This document shows, in pieces, positions 6,458-14,019 of a DNA stretch of 64,000 nucleotides. A program made the position numbers and the translations under genes. The DNA comes from Candidatus Eubacterium faecigallinarum. GTDB taxonomy: Bacteria; Bacillota; Clostridia; Oscillospirales; Acutalibacteraceae. Position 1 is the stretch's first letter, and every line of letters begins with the position of its first letter. Where the stretch lies: positions 1 through 64,000 of the forward strand of contig DXDN01000006.1 of assembly GCA_019115455.1 (NCBI GenBank). Direction: 5' to 3'. The notes below the pieces were generated by a model. It saw nothing but the letters and a program-made list of their open reading frames with translations, did no database searches and was not told the origin of the DNA.

Positions 6458-6486
6458 ATTATAACTTATTATACTAAAACTATCAA
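6458..6486 (-). promoter_or_regulatory. Sigma-A-type promoter for cwlD-radA
   Basis: On the minus strand TTGATA (6486-6481) and TATAAT (6463-6458) are 17 bases apart. It lies back to back with the rightward promoter at 6494-6522. Confidence 0.6.
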
Positions 6487-6493
6487 GGTAATA

Positions 6494-6522
6494 TTGATTT
6501 TTAGCCATAAAAAGGATATAAT
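6494..6522 (+). promoter_or_regulatory. Sigma-A-type promoter for the hydroxyacid dehydrogenase
   Basis: TTGATT (6494-6499), 17-base spacer, TATAAT (6517-6522). The start would be near 6529, giving a leader of about 22 bases with AGGAAGTG before the ATG at 6552. Confidence 0.65.
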
Positions 6523-6551
6523 CTCATTATAATAGCTTAGGAAGTGATAAT

Positions 6552-7511
6552 ATGAAAATTGTTAATCTGGACGGTTATACAACCAATCCCGGCGACCTTA
6601 GCTGGGACGGTATAAAACGATTCGGAGATTATACAGTATATGACAGAACGCCTGCTGACAAGGTTATTGAAAGAGCAAAGGGTGCAAATATTCTTATAAT
6701 TAACAAAACTGTAGTTACCAGGGAAATTCTTGATGCCCTTTCCCCTGAGCTGGAATATATCGGTTTGCAGTCCACAGGGTATAATGTCGTTGACTGCGAT
6801 TACGCGAGAAAACTGGGTATCACAGTATGCAACATACCTGCTTACTCCACAAAAGCAGTGGCGCAGCTTGTGTTTGCGTTTATTTTGCAGGTGACAAACG
6901 AAGTCGCCCTTCATTCTGATGCAGTTAAAAACGGCGAATGGTGTACTTGCCCAGATTTCTGCTTTTGGAAAACTCCCCTTACCGAGCTTGACTCAAAGAT
7001 TATCGGAATCATTGGTTTCGGCTCTATAGGTCGTAGAGTTGCTAAACTTGCTGAGGCGTTTGACATGAAAGTTTTGGCATATGCTCCCAGACCTAAGGAT
7101 AAAGGAGAACTCAAAACGGTTGAATTTGTAGACCTTGGTACTCTTTTTAAAAACAGTGACATCATAACCTGCCATTGTCCTTTGACTGAGGAAACAAAGG
7201 GAATGATCAATGAAGAAAATATAAGCAAAATGAAGAAGAACGCTATATTTATCAATACTTCCAGGGGTCCCGTTGTTGACGAAAAGGCGCTGGCTGACGC
7301 TCTTAACAGCGAAAAAATTAAAGCGGCATGCCTTGACGTTCTTGAAACAGAGCCTGCCCTTGAAAGCAATCCCCTGCTGAAAGCAAAAAACTGTTATATA
7401 ACCCCTCATATTGCCTGGGCTGCGCACGAAACTCGTGCAAGGCTTCTTAAAATACTTGAAGAAAATATTGAGGCATATCTTAGCGGAAAACCTCAGAATG
7501 TAGTAAATTGA
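6552..7511 (+). CDS. D-2-hydroxyacid dehydrogenase (NAD-dependent)
   Basis: A 319-residue member of the D-isomer-specific 2-hydroxyacid dehydrogenase family, reducing 2-keto acids with NAD(P)H. The Rossmann motif GFGSIGRR lies near residue 155. The catalytic Arg is in NTSRGPVVDE, the Glu in CLDVLETEP and the His in TPHIAWAA. The closest relatives by feel are glycerate/hydroxypyruvate reductases, but substrate cannot be read from sequence. It stands alone, with its own promoter, and is followed by tRNA genes transcribed from another promoter. No terminator hairpin is obvious between it and the tRNAs. Confidence 0.92.
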   Translation: MKIVNLDGYTTNPGDLSWDGIKRFGDYTVYDRTPADKVIERAKGANILIINKTVVTREILDALSPELEYIGLQSTGYNVVDCDYARKLGITVCNIPAYSTKAVAQLVFAFILQVTNEVALHSDAVKNGEWCTCPDFCFWKTPLTELDSKIIGIIGFGSIGRRVAKLAEAFDMKVLAYAPRPKDKGELKTVEFVDLGTLFKNSDIITCHCPLTEETKGMINEENISKMKKNAIFINTSRGPVVDEKALADALNSEKIKAACLDVLETEPALESNPLLKAKNCYITPHIAWAAHETRARLLKILEENIEAYLSGKPQNVVN

Positions 7512-7522
7512 TTAAATAAGTA

Positions 7523-7551
7523 TTGACTTTATTAAAAAAATCAATTATTAT
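7523..7551 (+). promoter_or_regulatory. Sigma-A-type promoter of the tRNA-Leu pair
   Basis: TTGACT (7523-7528), 17-base spacer, TATTAT (7546-7551). The start would be near 7558, five bases before the first tRNA. Confidence 0.65.
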
Positions 7552-7562
7552 ATTTTGTGCAC

Positions 7563-7649
7563 GCTGGTGTGGCGAAATCGGCAGACGCAAGGGACTTAAA
7601 ATCCCTCGGTAGCAATACCGTACCGGTTCAAGTCCGGTCACCAGCACCA
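7563..7649 (+). tRNA. tRNA-Leu (anticodon TAA)
   Basis: Acceptor arms GCTGGTG/CACCAGC, anticodon loop CTTAAAA giving TAA, a long variable arm as in class II tRNAs, GGTTCAAGTCC T-arm, and an encoded CCA end at 7647-7649. Confidence 0.97.
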
Positions 7650-7693
7650 TTTAAGGCATAGTACAAATATTAATAGCTATGCCTTAAATATTT

Positions 7694-7780
7694 GCCGGCG
7701 TGATGGAATTGGCAGACGTGCCGGACTCAAAATCCGGTCCTGGCGACAGGGTGCGGGTTCGACCCCCGCCGCCGGCACCA
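7694..7780 (+). tRNA. tRNA-Leu (anticodon CAA)
   Basis: Acceptor arms GCCGGCG/CGCCGGC, anticodon loop CTCAAAA giving CAA, long variable arm, GGTTCGACC T-arm, encoded CCA at 7778-7780. It lies 44 bases after the first tRNA-Leu and is likely on the same transcript. Confidence 0.97.
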
Positions 7781-7795
7781 AAAACACACTTAAAT

Positions 7796-7836
7796 AGGGC
7801 ACCCTCTTTGTTGAGGGTGCCCTAAAACTTTTTTAT
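7796..7836 (+). terminator. Intrinsic terminator after the tRNA-Leu pair
   Basis: AGGGCACCCTC (7796-7806) and GAGGGTGCCCT (7813-7823), an 11-bp perfect stem, followed by AAAACTTTTTTA. Confidence 0.88.
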
Positions 7837-7944
7837 AGCCTAAAAGATTCGCCGGTAATAAAATATGTATTTATTGAGTTCTAATCAATAAACAGAAAAA
7901 TATACTATTTGTTACTACGGCTGATAAAGTGAATATTTATGTAA
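7837..7944. other. Short spacer between tRNA terminator and adh
   Basis: AT-rich. A weak inverted repeat TTTATTGA/TCAATAAA (about 7870-7895) could be a weak terminator for the leftward alcohol dehydrogenase operon, but there is no proper T run. Nothing else is seen. Confidence 0.4.
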
Positions 7945-9114
7945 TTAAAGGCTTTGTTTAAGGATTTGTACGATTTCTTCATGATTCAAAGATTTATATC
8001 CGCCATTGAGAATCAGCGTTGAATTTGCAATACCCTCAATCATATCTTCTGATGCGCCTAAATCTGTTATATTCATAACAAGTCCGAGCTCTTTCATCCA
8101 GCTTTCCATTGCATCTAAGCCTTCAAGTGCAACTTGTTCATCGGTTTTTCCCGCCGCGTCTACATCCCAAACGTTAACTGCAAATCTTTTAAACTTTGCC
8201 AGTCCGTAAGGCATAATAAATCTATAATAAGGCAAAGATACCGCTGAAAGCGTCATACCATGAGTAGCATCTGTGTAAGCACCGACTGCCTGTCCAATCA
8301 TATGAACCATCCAGTCAGTTGACTTGCCTTTGGCAACGAGTGTGTTAAGCGCCCAAGTAGCTGTCCACATAATATTACTGCGAGCCTCATAATTCTGGCT
8401 GTCCCTGTTAGCAATACGGCTTGAATTAATAAGCGACTTCATAAGTCCTTCACTAATGTAATCGCTTGTGTTATCATCCTCGCCTGAAAAATACTGCTCG
8501 CAAATATGATTGAAAATATCATAAATCCCGGAAACCATTTGATAATGTGGCAGCGTCAGCGTATATTTTGGATTTAAAATCGAAAATCTCGGCATGATTT
8601 TCTCATCTGCAAAAACGTGACCGATTTTAAGTTTGCTTTTGTGATTTGTGATAACAGACCCAGTGTTCATTTCAGAACCCGTACCTACCATTGTAAGTAC
8701 GCAGCCGACAGGGATTATTTCACATGTTGGCTCTTCAAAATTAATGTAATATTTTTCCCATGGGTCTTCATCACAATTTACAGAAACAGAGACAGCTTTG
8801 CAATAGTCGCAAACGGAGCCGCCGCCGACAGCCAAAAGCAAATCGACATTGTGATTTCTTGCAATTTCTATACCCTCGTATAATTTTTCAACAGTCGGGT
8901 TTGGCATAACGCCGGAGATTTCTGCAATATTCTTACCGCTTTTTCTTAAGATTTCGACAACTTCGTCGTAAATACCGTTTTTCTTTGCAGAACCGCCGCC
9001 GTAAACAAGCACAACATTCTTGCCGTACTTTTTAAGTTCACTGTTTAAATACTCAAGGGAGTTATCCCCGAAATATAATCTTGTTGGATTACAATAGCTA
9101 AAATTTCCTAACAT
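7945..9114 (-). CDS. Iron-containing alcohol dehydrogenase (BdhA/YqhD type)
   Basis: A 389-residue group III metal-dependent alcohol dehydrogenase, expected to interconvert aldehydes and alcohols with NADP(H) or NAD(H). Nucleotide-binding glycine-rich motifs are GGGSAKKNG (near 39) and AVGGGSVCD (near 97). Metal-ligand positions lie in YDIFNHICE (Asp and His) and in the two His of MVHMIGQAVGAYTDATHG. The GGGS-x-KKNG signature is typical of the YqhD/BdhA branch, which is NADPH-preferring. A good AAGGAG lies before the ATG at 9114. It is last in a three-gene leftward operon with a lipoprotein and an acetyltransferase, divergent from a LysR regulator. Confidence 0.93.
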   Translation of the reverse strand: MLGNFSYCNPTRLYFGDNSLEYLNSELKKYGKNVVLVYGGGSAKKNGIYDEVVEILRKSGKNIAEISGVMPNPTVEKLYEGIEIARNHNVDLLLAVGGGSVCDYCKAVSVSVNCDEDPWEKYYINFEEPTCEIIPVGCVLTMVGTGSEMNTGSVITNHKSKLKIGHVFADEKIMPRFSILNPKYTLTLPHYQMVSGIYDIFNHICEQYFSGEDDNTSDYISEGLMKSLINSSRIANRDSQNYEARSNIMWTATWALNTLVAKGKSTDWMVHMIGQAVGAYTDATHGMTLSAVSLPYYRFIMPYGLAKFKRFAVNVWDVDAAGKTDEQVALEGLDAMESWMKELGLVMNITDLGASEDMIEGIANSTLILNGGYKSLNHEEIVQILKQSL

Positions 9115-9126
9115 AAAATTCTCTCC

Positions 9127-9615
9127 TTATTTTTCAAATGTTATTGTAACACTGCCGGATCCCACAGCGTCTTTCAAACCGGCTGTGTCAGTGATGTAGC
9201 CTATACGAGTATATGAATACGAAGTATTAAATGTATCGTAAAACAAAACAAGGCAGTCAGTGCCGTAAAGCATTATATCGCCCGTATTAATTTCACCGAT
9301 ATTTGAGGAATCGGTCGGAAGTGAATTGTCAAGATAATAATATTTTTCATTACCGTGCAGTTCTTCCATATTAATTGTTAGAGGAAGTATATCCGCAAAT
9401 GCCTGCGCTGTTTTGTTGTCATAAAATTCGGCAGTAAAATTTTCGCCGTTAATTTTAATATTCATAGTTGTTTTTGATTTTTGTGTTGTAATTATATTTT
9501 CTGTTATTGTTGATTCTTCTGTTGAGGTTGTGTCAATTTCTGCTTCTCTTTTACTGCAAGCGCAAAAAGCAGATATTAATATTAGTGTCAATATCAAAGC
9601 AATTGCCTTTTTCAT
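9127..9615 (-). CDS. Cyclophilin-like-fold lipoprotein
   Basis: A 162-residue secreted protein. Residues 1-18 form a lipoprotein signal ending near the lipobox-like SAFCAC. A Thr/Ser-rich linker follows, then a domain (about 50-160) matching the bacterial cyclophilin_like family: a strand-rich start MKIKING, then DNKTAQAF, TINMEELHGNEKYYYL, GDIMLYGTDCLVLFY and YTRIGYI. No peptidyl-prolyl isomerase activity is established for this family. Genes of this family commonly travel with alcohol/aldo-keto reductases and flavodoxins under LysR control, which is the context here. It lies 12 bases upstream of the dehydrogenase gene. Confidence 0.82.
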   Translation of the reverse strand: MKKAIALILTLILISAFCACSKREAEIDTTSTEESTITENIITTQKSKTTMNIKINGENFTAEFYDNKTAQAFADILPLTINMEELHGNEKYYYLDNSLPTDSSNIGEINTGDIMLYGTDCLVLFYDTFNTSYSYTRIGYITDTAGLKDAVGSGSVTITFEK

Positions 9616-9617
9616 AT

Positions 9618-10187
9618 TTACTCCTCAATATTTTTTATGAATTTTGCAGGAACTCCGGCAACTACCGTATATGGTGCAACATCTTTTGTAACAACCGAAC
9701 CCGCACCGACAATGGCACCGTTGCCGATTGTTACACCTTGCAAAATTGTTGAATTAGACCCAATCCAAACATCATCACCGATGTGAATTGCTTTTGGTAT
9801 CATCGATCCCCTGTCCTTTGGACTTTGCATATGGTTTAGTGTGGCTAACGTCACACCGTGACCGATCAGTACATTGTTGCCAATGTAAATTCCGCCCTGA
9901 TCCTGAAAGTGACAAGAAGAATTGATAAACACATTTTTTCCAAAATGAATGTTTTTGCCGCAGTCTGTATAAAACGGCGGAAATACTGCAAAACCTGATG
10001 GTACTTTTCTGCCCGTTAACTTTGAAAAAAGTTCTGACAATTCTTCAGGCGTGTGATAAGTGCTGTTAATAACACAGGTAATTTTCATTGCATCCTGACT
10101 AAGCCTATGCATAAGCTGATGCGCAGGAGAATTTGCCTTTATCACTTGTCCTGTTTTAACATATTCTAAATATTCTTCTAATTCCAT
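9618..10187 (-). CDS. Sugar O-acetyltransferase, maltose/galactoside type
   Basis: A 189-residue left-handed beta-helix acetyltransferase that moves acetyl from acetyl-CoA to a sugar hydroxyl. The N-terminal helical mac domain (about 1-50) is present, followed by hexapeptide repeats: [19 protein letters not shown], the catalytic His region in [26 protein letters not shown] and [16 protein letters not shown]. The C-terminus [11 protein letters not shown] is typical. It is first in the operon; the ATG at 10187 has AAAGGAG upstream. The physiological acceptor is not known for this family. Confidence 0.92.
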   Translation of the reverse strand: MELEEYLEYVKTGQVIKANSPAHQLMHRLSQDAMKITCVINSTYHTPEELSELFSKLTGRKVPSGFAVFPPFYTDCGKNIHFGKNVFINSSCHFQDQGGIYIGNNVLIGHGVTLATLNHMQSPKDRGSMIPKAIHIGDDVWIGSNSTILQGVTIGNGAIVGAGSVVTKDVAPYTVVAGVPAKFIKNIEE

Positions 10188-10314
10188 AATTACTCCTTTC
10201 TGTTACAATTTTATAACTTATCAGTTTCAATAGCAAATACTTATAATAAATGTTCTGCTATGCTTGACAGGCATAATAAAAATTAGTATATTTTTATTAA
10301 GGGAGGTAAGTATT
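10188..10314. promoter_or_regulatory. Divergent control region of the LysR gene and the adh operon
   Basis: Rightward promoter: TTGACA (10264-10269), 17 bases, TATATT (10287-10292). Between that and the leftward operon is an imperfect dyad with TTATAACTTAT (about 10211-10221) and ATACTTATAA on the other side, spaced as in LysR-type boxes. The rightward GGGAGG precedes the ATG at 10315. The operator call is inference. Confidence 0.5.
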
Positions 10315-11181
10315 ATGGAATTAAGAGTACTTCAATATTTTTTAGCCGTTGCAAGAGAACAAAGTATCTCCGGTGCTGCCGAATTTCTCCATCTTTCACA
10401 GCCTACACTTTCCAGACAGATTAAAGATATGGAAAAAGAACTCGGCAAGCAATTACTTATCCGCGGAAACAGAAGAATCACCTTGACTGAAGAAGGTATG
10501 ATTCTTTGCAAACGAGCAGAGGAAATAATGGAATTAGTTAAAAAAACAGAAAGCGAAATTACTCTTTCTGACGAATCTATCGCAGGTGATATTTATATAG
10601 GTGCCGGTGAAAGTAATTCTGTTGGCTATATTGCAAAAGTAGCAAATGCCCTTCGACGGGAATATCCTTTTGTGCATTTTCATATAGAAAGCGGTGATGC
10701 TCAAACAGTCTATGAGCAGCTTGATAAGGGACTAATTGATTTCGGCTTGCTGTTTGGCAACATTAACCTTACAAAATATAACAGTATTTCATTGCCAACA
10801 AAAGATACCTGGGGTGTATTAATGCCAAAAGACAGTGAGCTTGCTCAAAAAGACGTTATTACACCGAATGATTTGATGAAAGAACCACTTATCGTTTCCC
10901 GACAAGGAATAACAAGAGGAGAGCTTCAAAATTGGTTTAAATTACCCGAAGAAAAATTGAATGTTGTTGCAACTTATAATCTTCTTTATAATGCATCGCT
11001 ACTTGTTGAGGAAGGTGTAGGATATGCTCTTTGTCTTGATAAAATTATAAATACCAGTAATTGCAATCTATGTTTCAAACCGCTTTATCCTAAACTTGAA
11101 GTTAGTATGAGCATCGTTTGGAAAAAGCATCAAGTTTTCTCAAAAGCATCAAATAAATTTTTAGATCTCATTTTTCAGTAA
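10315..11181 (+). CDS. LysR-family transcriptional regulator
   Basis: A 288-residue LysR regulator. Residues 1-60 form the winged helix-turn-helix (SGAAEFLHLSQPTLSRQIKD); the rest is a periplasmic-binding-protein-like effector domain. The ATG at 10315 has GGGAGG seven bases upstream, so I reject longer frames starting at 10264, which would include the promoter. It is divergent from the alcohol dehydrogenase operon, so it most likely controls that operon, as YqhC does for YqhD; the effector would then be an aldehyde or related compound (inference). A terminator follows at 11252-11297. Confidence 0.93.
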   Translation: MELRVLQYFLAVAREQSISGAAEFLHLSQPTLSRQIKDMEKELGKQLLIRGNRRITLTEEGMILCKRAEEIMELVKKTESEITLSDESIAGDIYIGAGESNSVGYIAKVANALRREYPFVHFHIESGDAQTVYEQLDKGLIDFGLLFGNINLTKYNSISLPTKDTWGVLMPKDSELAQKDVITPNDLMKEPLIVSRQGITRGELQNWFKLPEEKLNVVATYNLLYNASLLVEEGVGYALCLDKIINTSNCNLCFKPLYPKLEVSMSIVWKKHQVFSKASNKFLDLIFQ

Positions 11182-11251
11182 AATCCAAGTTAGAAAATAT
11201 AAAAGCTAAAATATATCTCCCATTACGTACCTATGATGTAATCATTAAAAA

Positions 11252-11297
11252 CCCAGCGAGCACCTTTATTAATGAGGATACTCGCTGGGCTTTTTTA
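11252..11297 (+). terminator. Terminator after the LysR gene
   Basis: CCCAGCGAG (11252-11260) and CTCGCTGGG (11281-11289), a 9-bp stem with a 20-base loop, followed by CTTTTTT. Confidence 0.85.
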
Positions 11298-11378
11298 TTT
11301 TATTAAAGTATTCTGTTTAATATGCCTGTTTCTCATAATATATAAGCAATATGGCTCATATTATTCATTGGTGGTTAT

Positions 11379-12398
11379 ATGAAAAAGAAAACGGCATTGG
11401 TTTTGATAATACTGATGCTTATGGCTATGGTTTTGATAATATTTTCAAAACAGGCAAGACAGGGAGCCGCTGACGGGCTTGCATTGGCTGAAAACACGAT
11501 AATTCCGAGTCTTGCACCGCTTTTAATTATATTTTTGCTAATCATGAAAACAGGTGCCAAAGATTTATTGGCAAGAGCGTTTGGATTTATTTCGGTTCAT
11601 GTTTTCAATCTGCCGCAGATAACATTCCCTGCGATTTTTTTCGGACTCATCGGCGGTTATCCCATGGGAGCGCTTTTGACGAATGAACTTCTTAAAAGCG
11701 GTGACATTGACGAAAAACAGGCAAGAAGACTGCTTAGATTTAATTTTTGCGGCGGCTGCGGATTTATTATAACCGCTGTCGGGACAACTGTGCTCAATAA
11801 CACAAAAGCAGGCGCAGTTTTGTTTCTTTCAAATGTTATAAGCTCTGTAATAATAGGATTCGCTTTGTCTTTTACCGAAAAAAGAAGAAATGCTCCCTAT
11901 TACTCATATACAGAATACAGAAAATTGGGTGATGTGCTTTCGGAATCTGTCAGCGACGCTGTAAAATCATTGCTTAATATGACTGCGTTTATTATTCTTT
12001 TTTGTGCATTTAACGTGGTTATTGATTTTCCTGATTTCCTTGCGCCGGTTATAGAAATAACCTCAGGTATATGCACTAACAGCAGATTTGCAATTCCTAT
12101 GACGAGCGCTTACCTTGCGTTCGGGGGATTTTGCATACATTTTCAGATGCTTTTTGTCGTGGATCAGGCAAAGATGAAATATGCTGATTTTCTCCTTTTT
12201 CGGCTAATATCAGCGGTAATATCATACGGAGTATCTAAAATATTGCTGATATTTATTCCGATTGAGGAGGCGGTTTTTTCAAACGCAAGTATCAAGGTTG
12301 CTGAATTTTCAAGCGTAAACACGGTGCTTTCAGTGCTGATGGTGATAGGCTGTTTCGTTATTGTGATGGATATCCGCTCAAAGAAAAAGGTTATTTAG
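11379..12398 (+). CDS. ylbJ: Sporulation integral membrane protein YlbJ
   Basis: A 339-residue multi-pass membrane protein, about eight hydrophobic segments, of the nucleoside-recognition/Gate family. The signature FFGLIGGYPMGA and the following RRLLRFNFCGGCGFI match YlbJ, a protein needed for spore cortex formation in Bacillus and controlled by sigma-E. The ATG at 11379 follows GGTGG. It is single and convergent to spoIIR; the two coding ends overlap by eight bases. The transport role of YlbJ is not established. Confidence 0.9.
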   Translation: MKKKTALVLIILMLMAMVLIIFSKQARQGAADGLALAENTIIPSLAPLLIIFLLIMKTGAKDLLARAFGFISVHVFNLPQITFPAIFFGLIGGYPMGALLTNELLKSGDIDEKQARRLLRFNFCGGCGFIITAVGTTVLNNTKAGAVLFLSNVISSVIIGFALSFTEKRRNAPYYSYTEYRKLGDVLSESVSDAVKSLLNMTAFIILFCAFNVVIDFPDFLAPVIEITSGICTNSRFAIPMTSAYLAFGGFCIHFQMLFVVDQAKMKYADFLLFRLISAVISYGVSKILLIFIPIEEAVFSNASIKVAEFSSVNTVLSVLMVIGCFVIVMDIRSKKKVI

Positions 12399-12981
12399 AG
12401 CTAAGCTGTGATTTAATCTTCTCATATATTTCTATCGCTTTAAATTTGGGCGTGTAACCGCCCTCCACAAGCTCCATCTCTTCTTCGCTCAGGTAATCAT
12501 CCATTGATTTTGTACACGCAGAGAGGCAAACTGACGGAAAAACGATGCACCACCAGTTGTGGCCGCTCCCCTGCCCTATTGTTATTTTTATTGAATTATA
12601 TACGCCGGCTGGGAGTGTAAAATCATCGTAAACCCTTGTGTTGAAAAACTCACGGCAGACAGTAACTTTTGCTGTGCAGTCGCTACCGTTTTCAGCCAAA
12701 GCATCGTTGCAGAGCTGTTCGATGTATTCTCTGTTTTCAATAGCTATTTCAATGTTTTCCTCAAGCGTTTTACCTATAAATAAATCTGCGGTATTCTCAA
12801 GAAAATAATTTCTTACCTTAAGCTTCATATCCTGATCCTCAGTGCTGTCGGAATTAGCTACGATATGAAGCCTGAGAATTTTGTTAGTGATGCTTTCAGA
12901 TGTTGCGATTACCGGGCTGAAAAATCCTGCGCACAGCGTTATAATCATAAATAACGGTAAAAATACTTTAAAAACTTTCAT
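12391..12981 (-). CDS. spoIIR: Stage II sporulation protein R (SpoIIR)
   Basis: A 196-residue secreted signalling protein made in the forespore; it triggers SpoIIGA to process pro-sigma-E in the mother cell. A signal peptide covers about residues 1-26. The family core is clear: ILRLHIVANSDSTEDQ, LKVRNYFL and the aromatic GHNWWCIVFPSVC. Length fits the family. The ATG at 12981 sits at the foot of a hairpin (12984-13034) whose descending arm contains the only plausible ribosome binding site, CAGGT. It lies downstream of the yigZ-like gene. Confidence 0.94.
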   Translation of the reverse strand: MKVFKVFLPLFMIITLCAGFFSPVIATSESITNKILRLHIVANSDSTEDQDMKLKVRNYFLENTADLFIGKTLEENIEIAIENREYIEQLCNDALAENGSDCTAKVTVCREFFNTRVYDDFTLPAGVYNSIKITIGQGSGHNWWCIVFPSVCLSACTKSMDDYLSEEEMELVEGGYTPKFKAIEIYEKIKSQLSSK

Positions 12982-12983
12982 AA

Positions 12984-13034
12984 AAATACCTGCCGATCAT
13001 TGTGATTTGTTACCAAAATGATTGACAGGTATTT
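12984..13034 (-). promoter_or_regulatory. Hairpin before spoIIR: terminator and/or RBS-sequestering structure
   Basis: Arms AAATACCTG (12984-12992) plus ATCAT (12996-13000) pair with ATGAT (13018-13022) plus CAGGTATTT (13026-13034), as read on +. On the minus-strand mRNA the hairpin ends in TATTTTT and is followed at once by the spoIIR ATG, and its 3' arm holds CAGGT, the apparent ribosome binding site. It could end the upstream transcript, or hold back spoIIR translation on read-through mRNA. Confidence 0.6.
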
Positions 13035-13055
13035 CCAGTTTTATTCAGTTTATTT

Positions 13056-13679
13056 CTACACCTTAGCAAATTCCTCGCCGATTTCTTTAAGAGAATACTT
13101 GCCGTTGCTCTGCTGGGTCAGCTTGTCAGCTAAAACATCTTTGTTATCTGCCTTGATAGAAAATTTAATATTTACTACGTCTGAAAAATCACTCTCTATA
13201 ACGTTAGCGCCTGAATCTGCCAGAAGAATATTCATTCTGTCATAAAAGCTGTAATTTACAGATACCGTCATAATCTTGCAGGGTGCCATAGTGATTATTC
13301 CGCCTGATTCCACAGCGATCTTTGAGCCGTGAGAATATGCCCTGACAAGCCCCCCCGCTCCCAGAAGAGTGCCGCCGAAATATCGGGTTACAACCACGCA
13401 AACGTCCACGAGCTGTTCTTTCAGCAAAACATCAAGCACCGGCACGCCGGCAGTCCCGCTGGGTTCGCCGTCGTCAGAAGAGCGGCAGATGTTGTTCTCC
13501 CTGAGAACATAGGCGTAAACATTATGGGTAGCGTCCCAGTATTTGCTTTTTAACAAGTTTATAAATTCTGTTGCTTCCTGCTGAGTTTTGACAGGCTTAA
13601 CGTGTCCGATAAATCGGGATTTCTTTTCAATAAACTCGTCAACGCCCTCTTTTTCAACAGTTTTATATTCCTTCATCAT
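13056..13679 (-). CDS. YigZ/IMPACT family protein (UPF0029)
   Basis: A 207-residue protein with an N-terminal Impact domain (EFIEKKSRFIGHVKPV, then SDDGEPSGTAGVPVLDVL and VVVTRYFGGTLLGAGGLVRAY) and a C-terminal ferredoxin-like domain (DUF1949). The family is linked to translation/GCN regulation in eukaryotes; its bacterial role is unclear. ATG at 13679 is preferred, with GGTGAA six bases upstream; the longer frame begins with TTG at 13703. It lies between rpmE and spoIIR on the same strand. Confidence 0.92.
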   Translation of the reverse strand: MMKEYKTVEKEGVDEFIEKKSRFIGHVKPVKTQQEATEFINLLKSKYWDATHNVYAYVLRENNICRSSDDGEPSGTAGVPVLDVLLKEQLVDVCVVVTRYFGGTLLGAGGLVRAYSHGSKIAVESGGIITMAPCKIMTVSVNYSFYDRMNILLADSGANVIESDFSDVVNIKFSIKADNKDVLADKLTQQSNGKYSLKEIGEEFAKV

Positions 13680-13733
13680 AAAATTCACCGAGAAAAAAGG
13701 CAACGATAAAATACCGCTGCCTTTGTTTAATGA

Positions 13734-13937
13734 TTAGCCTTTTCTGCCGTATCTCTTGTTGAATCTGTCAACACGTCCGCCGGTATCAACAAGTTTCTGC
13801 TTTCCGGTAAAGAACGGATGGCATTTTGAGCAAATATCAACCTTTAATTCACTCTTTGTGCTCTTGGTCTCATAAGTAGCACCACAAGCGCACTTAACAG
13901 TGCATTTATCATAATTTGGATGAATTCCGTCTTTCAT
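13734..13937 (-). CDS. rpmE: 50S ribosomal protein L31, zinc-binding type
   Basis: A 67-residue ribosomal protein. [10 protein letters not shown] is the usual start, and Cys residues in KCTVKCACG and [10 protein letters not shown] give the zinc-binding (C+) form. [11 protein letters not shown] is the conserved C-terminus. Start at 13937 with AGAGGTG upstream; the longer frame to 14006 covers the promoter and is rejected. Confidence 0.97.
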   Translation of the reverse strand: MKDGIHPNYDKCTVKCACGATYETKSTKSELKVDICSKCHPFFTGKQKLVDTGGRVDRFNKRYGRKG

Positions 13938-13977
13938 TACTTTCACCTCTTTGCAAATAATGTAATTATGCTTTGAT

Positions 13978-14006
13978 ATATTACCACAAGATATAATAAA
14001 ATGCAA
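13978..14006 (-). promoter_or_regulatory. Sigma-A-type promoter of rpmE
   Basis: On the minus strand TTGCAT (14006-14001), 17 bases, TAATAT (13983-13978). Confidence 0.55.
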
Positions 14007-14019
14007 GCATTTTTTAAAA

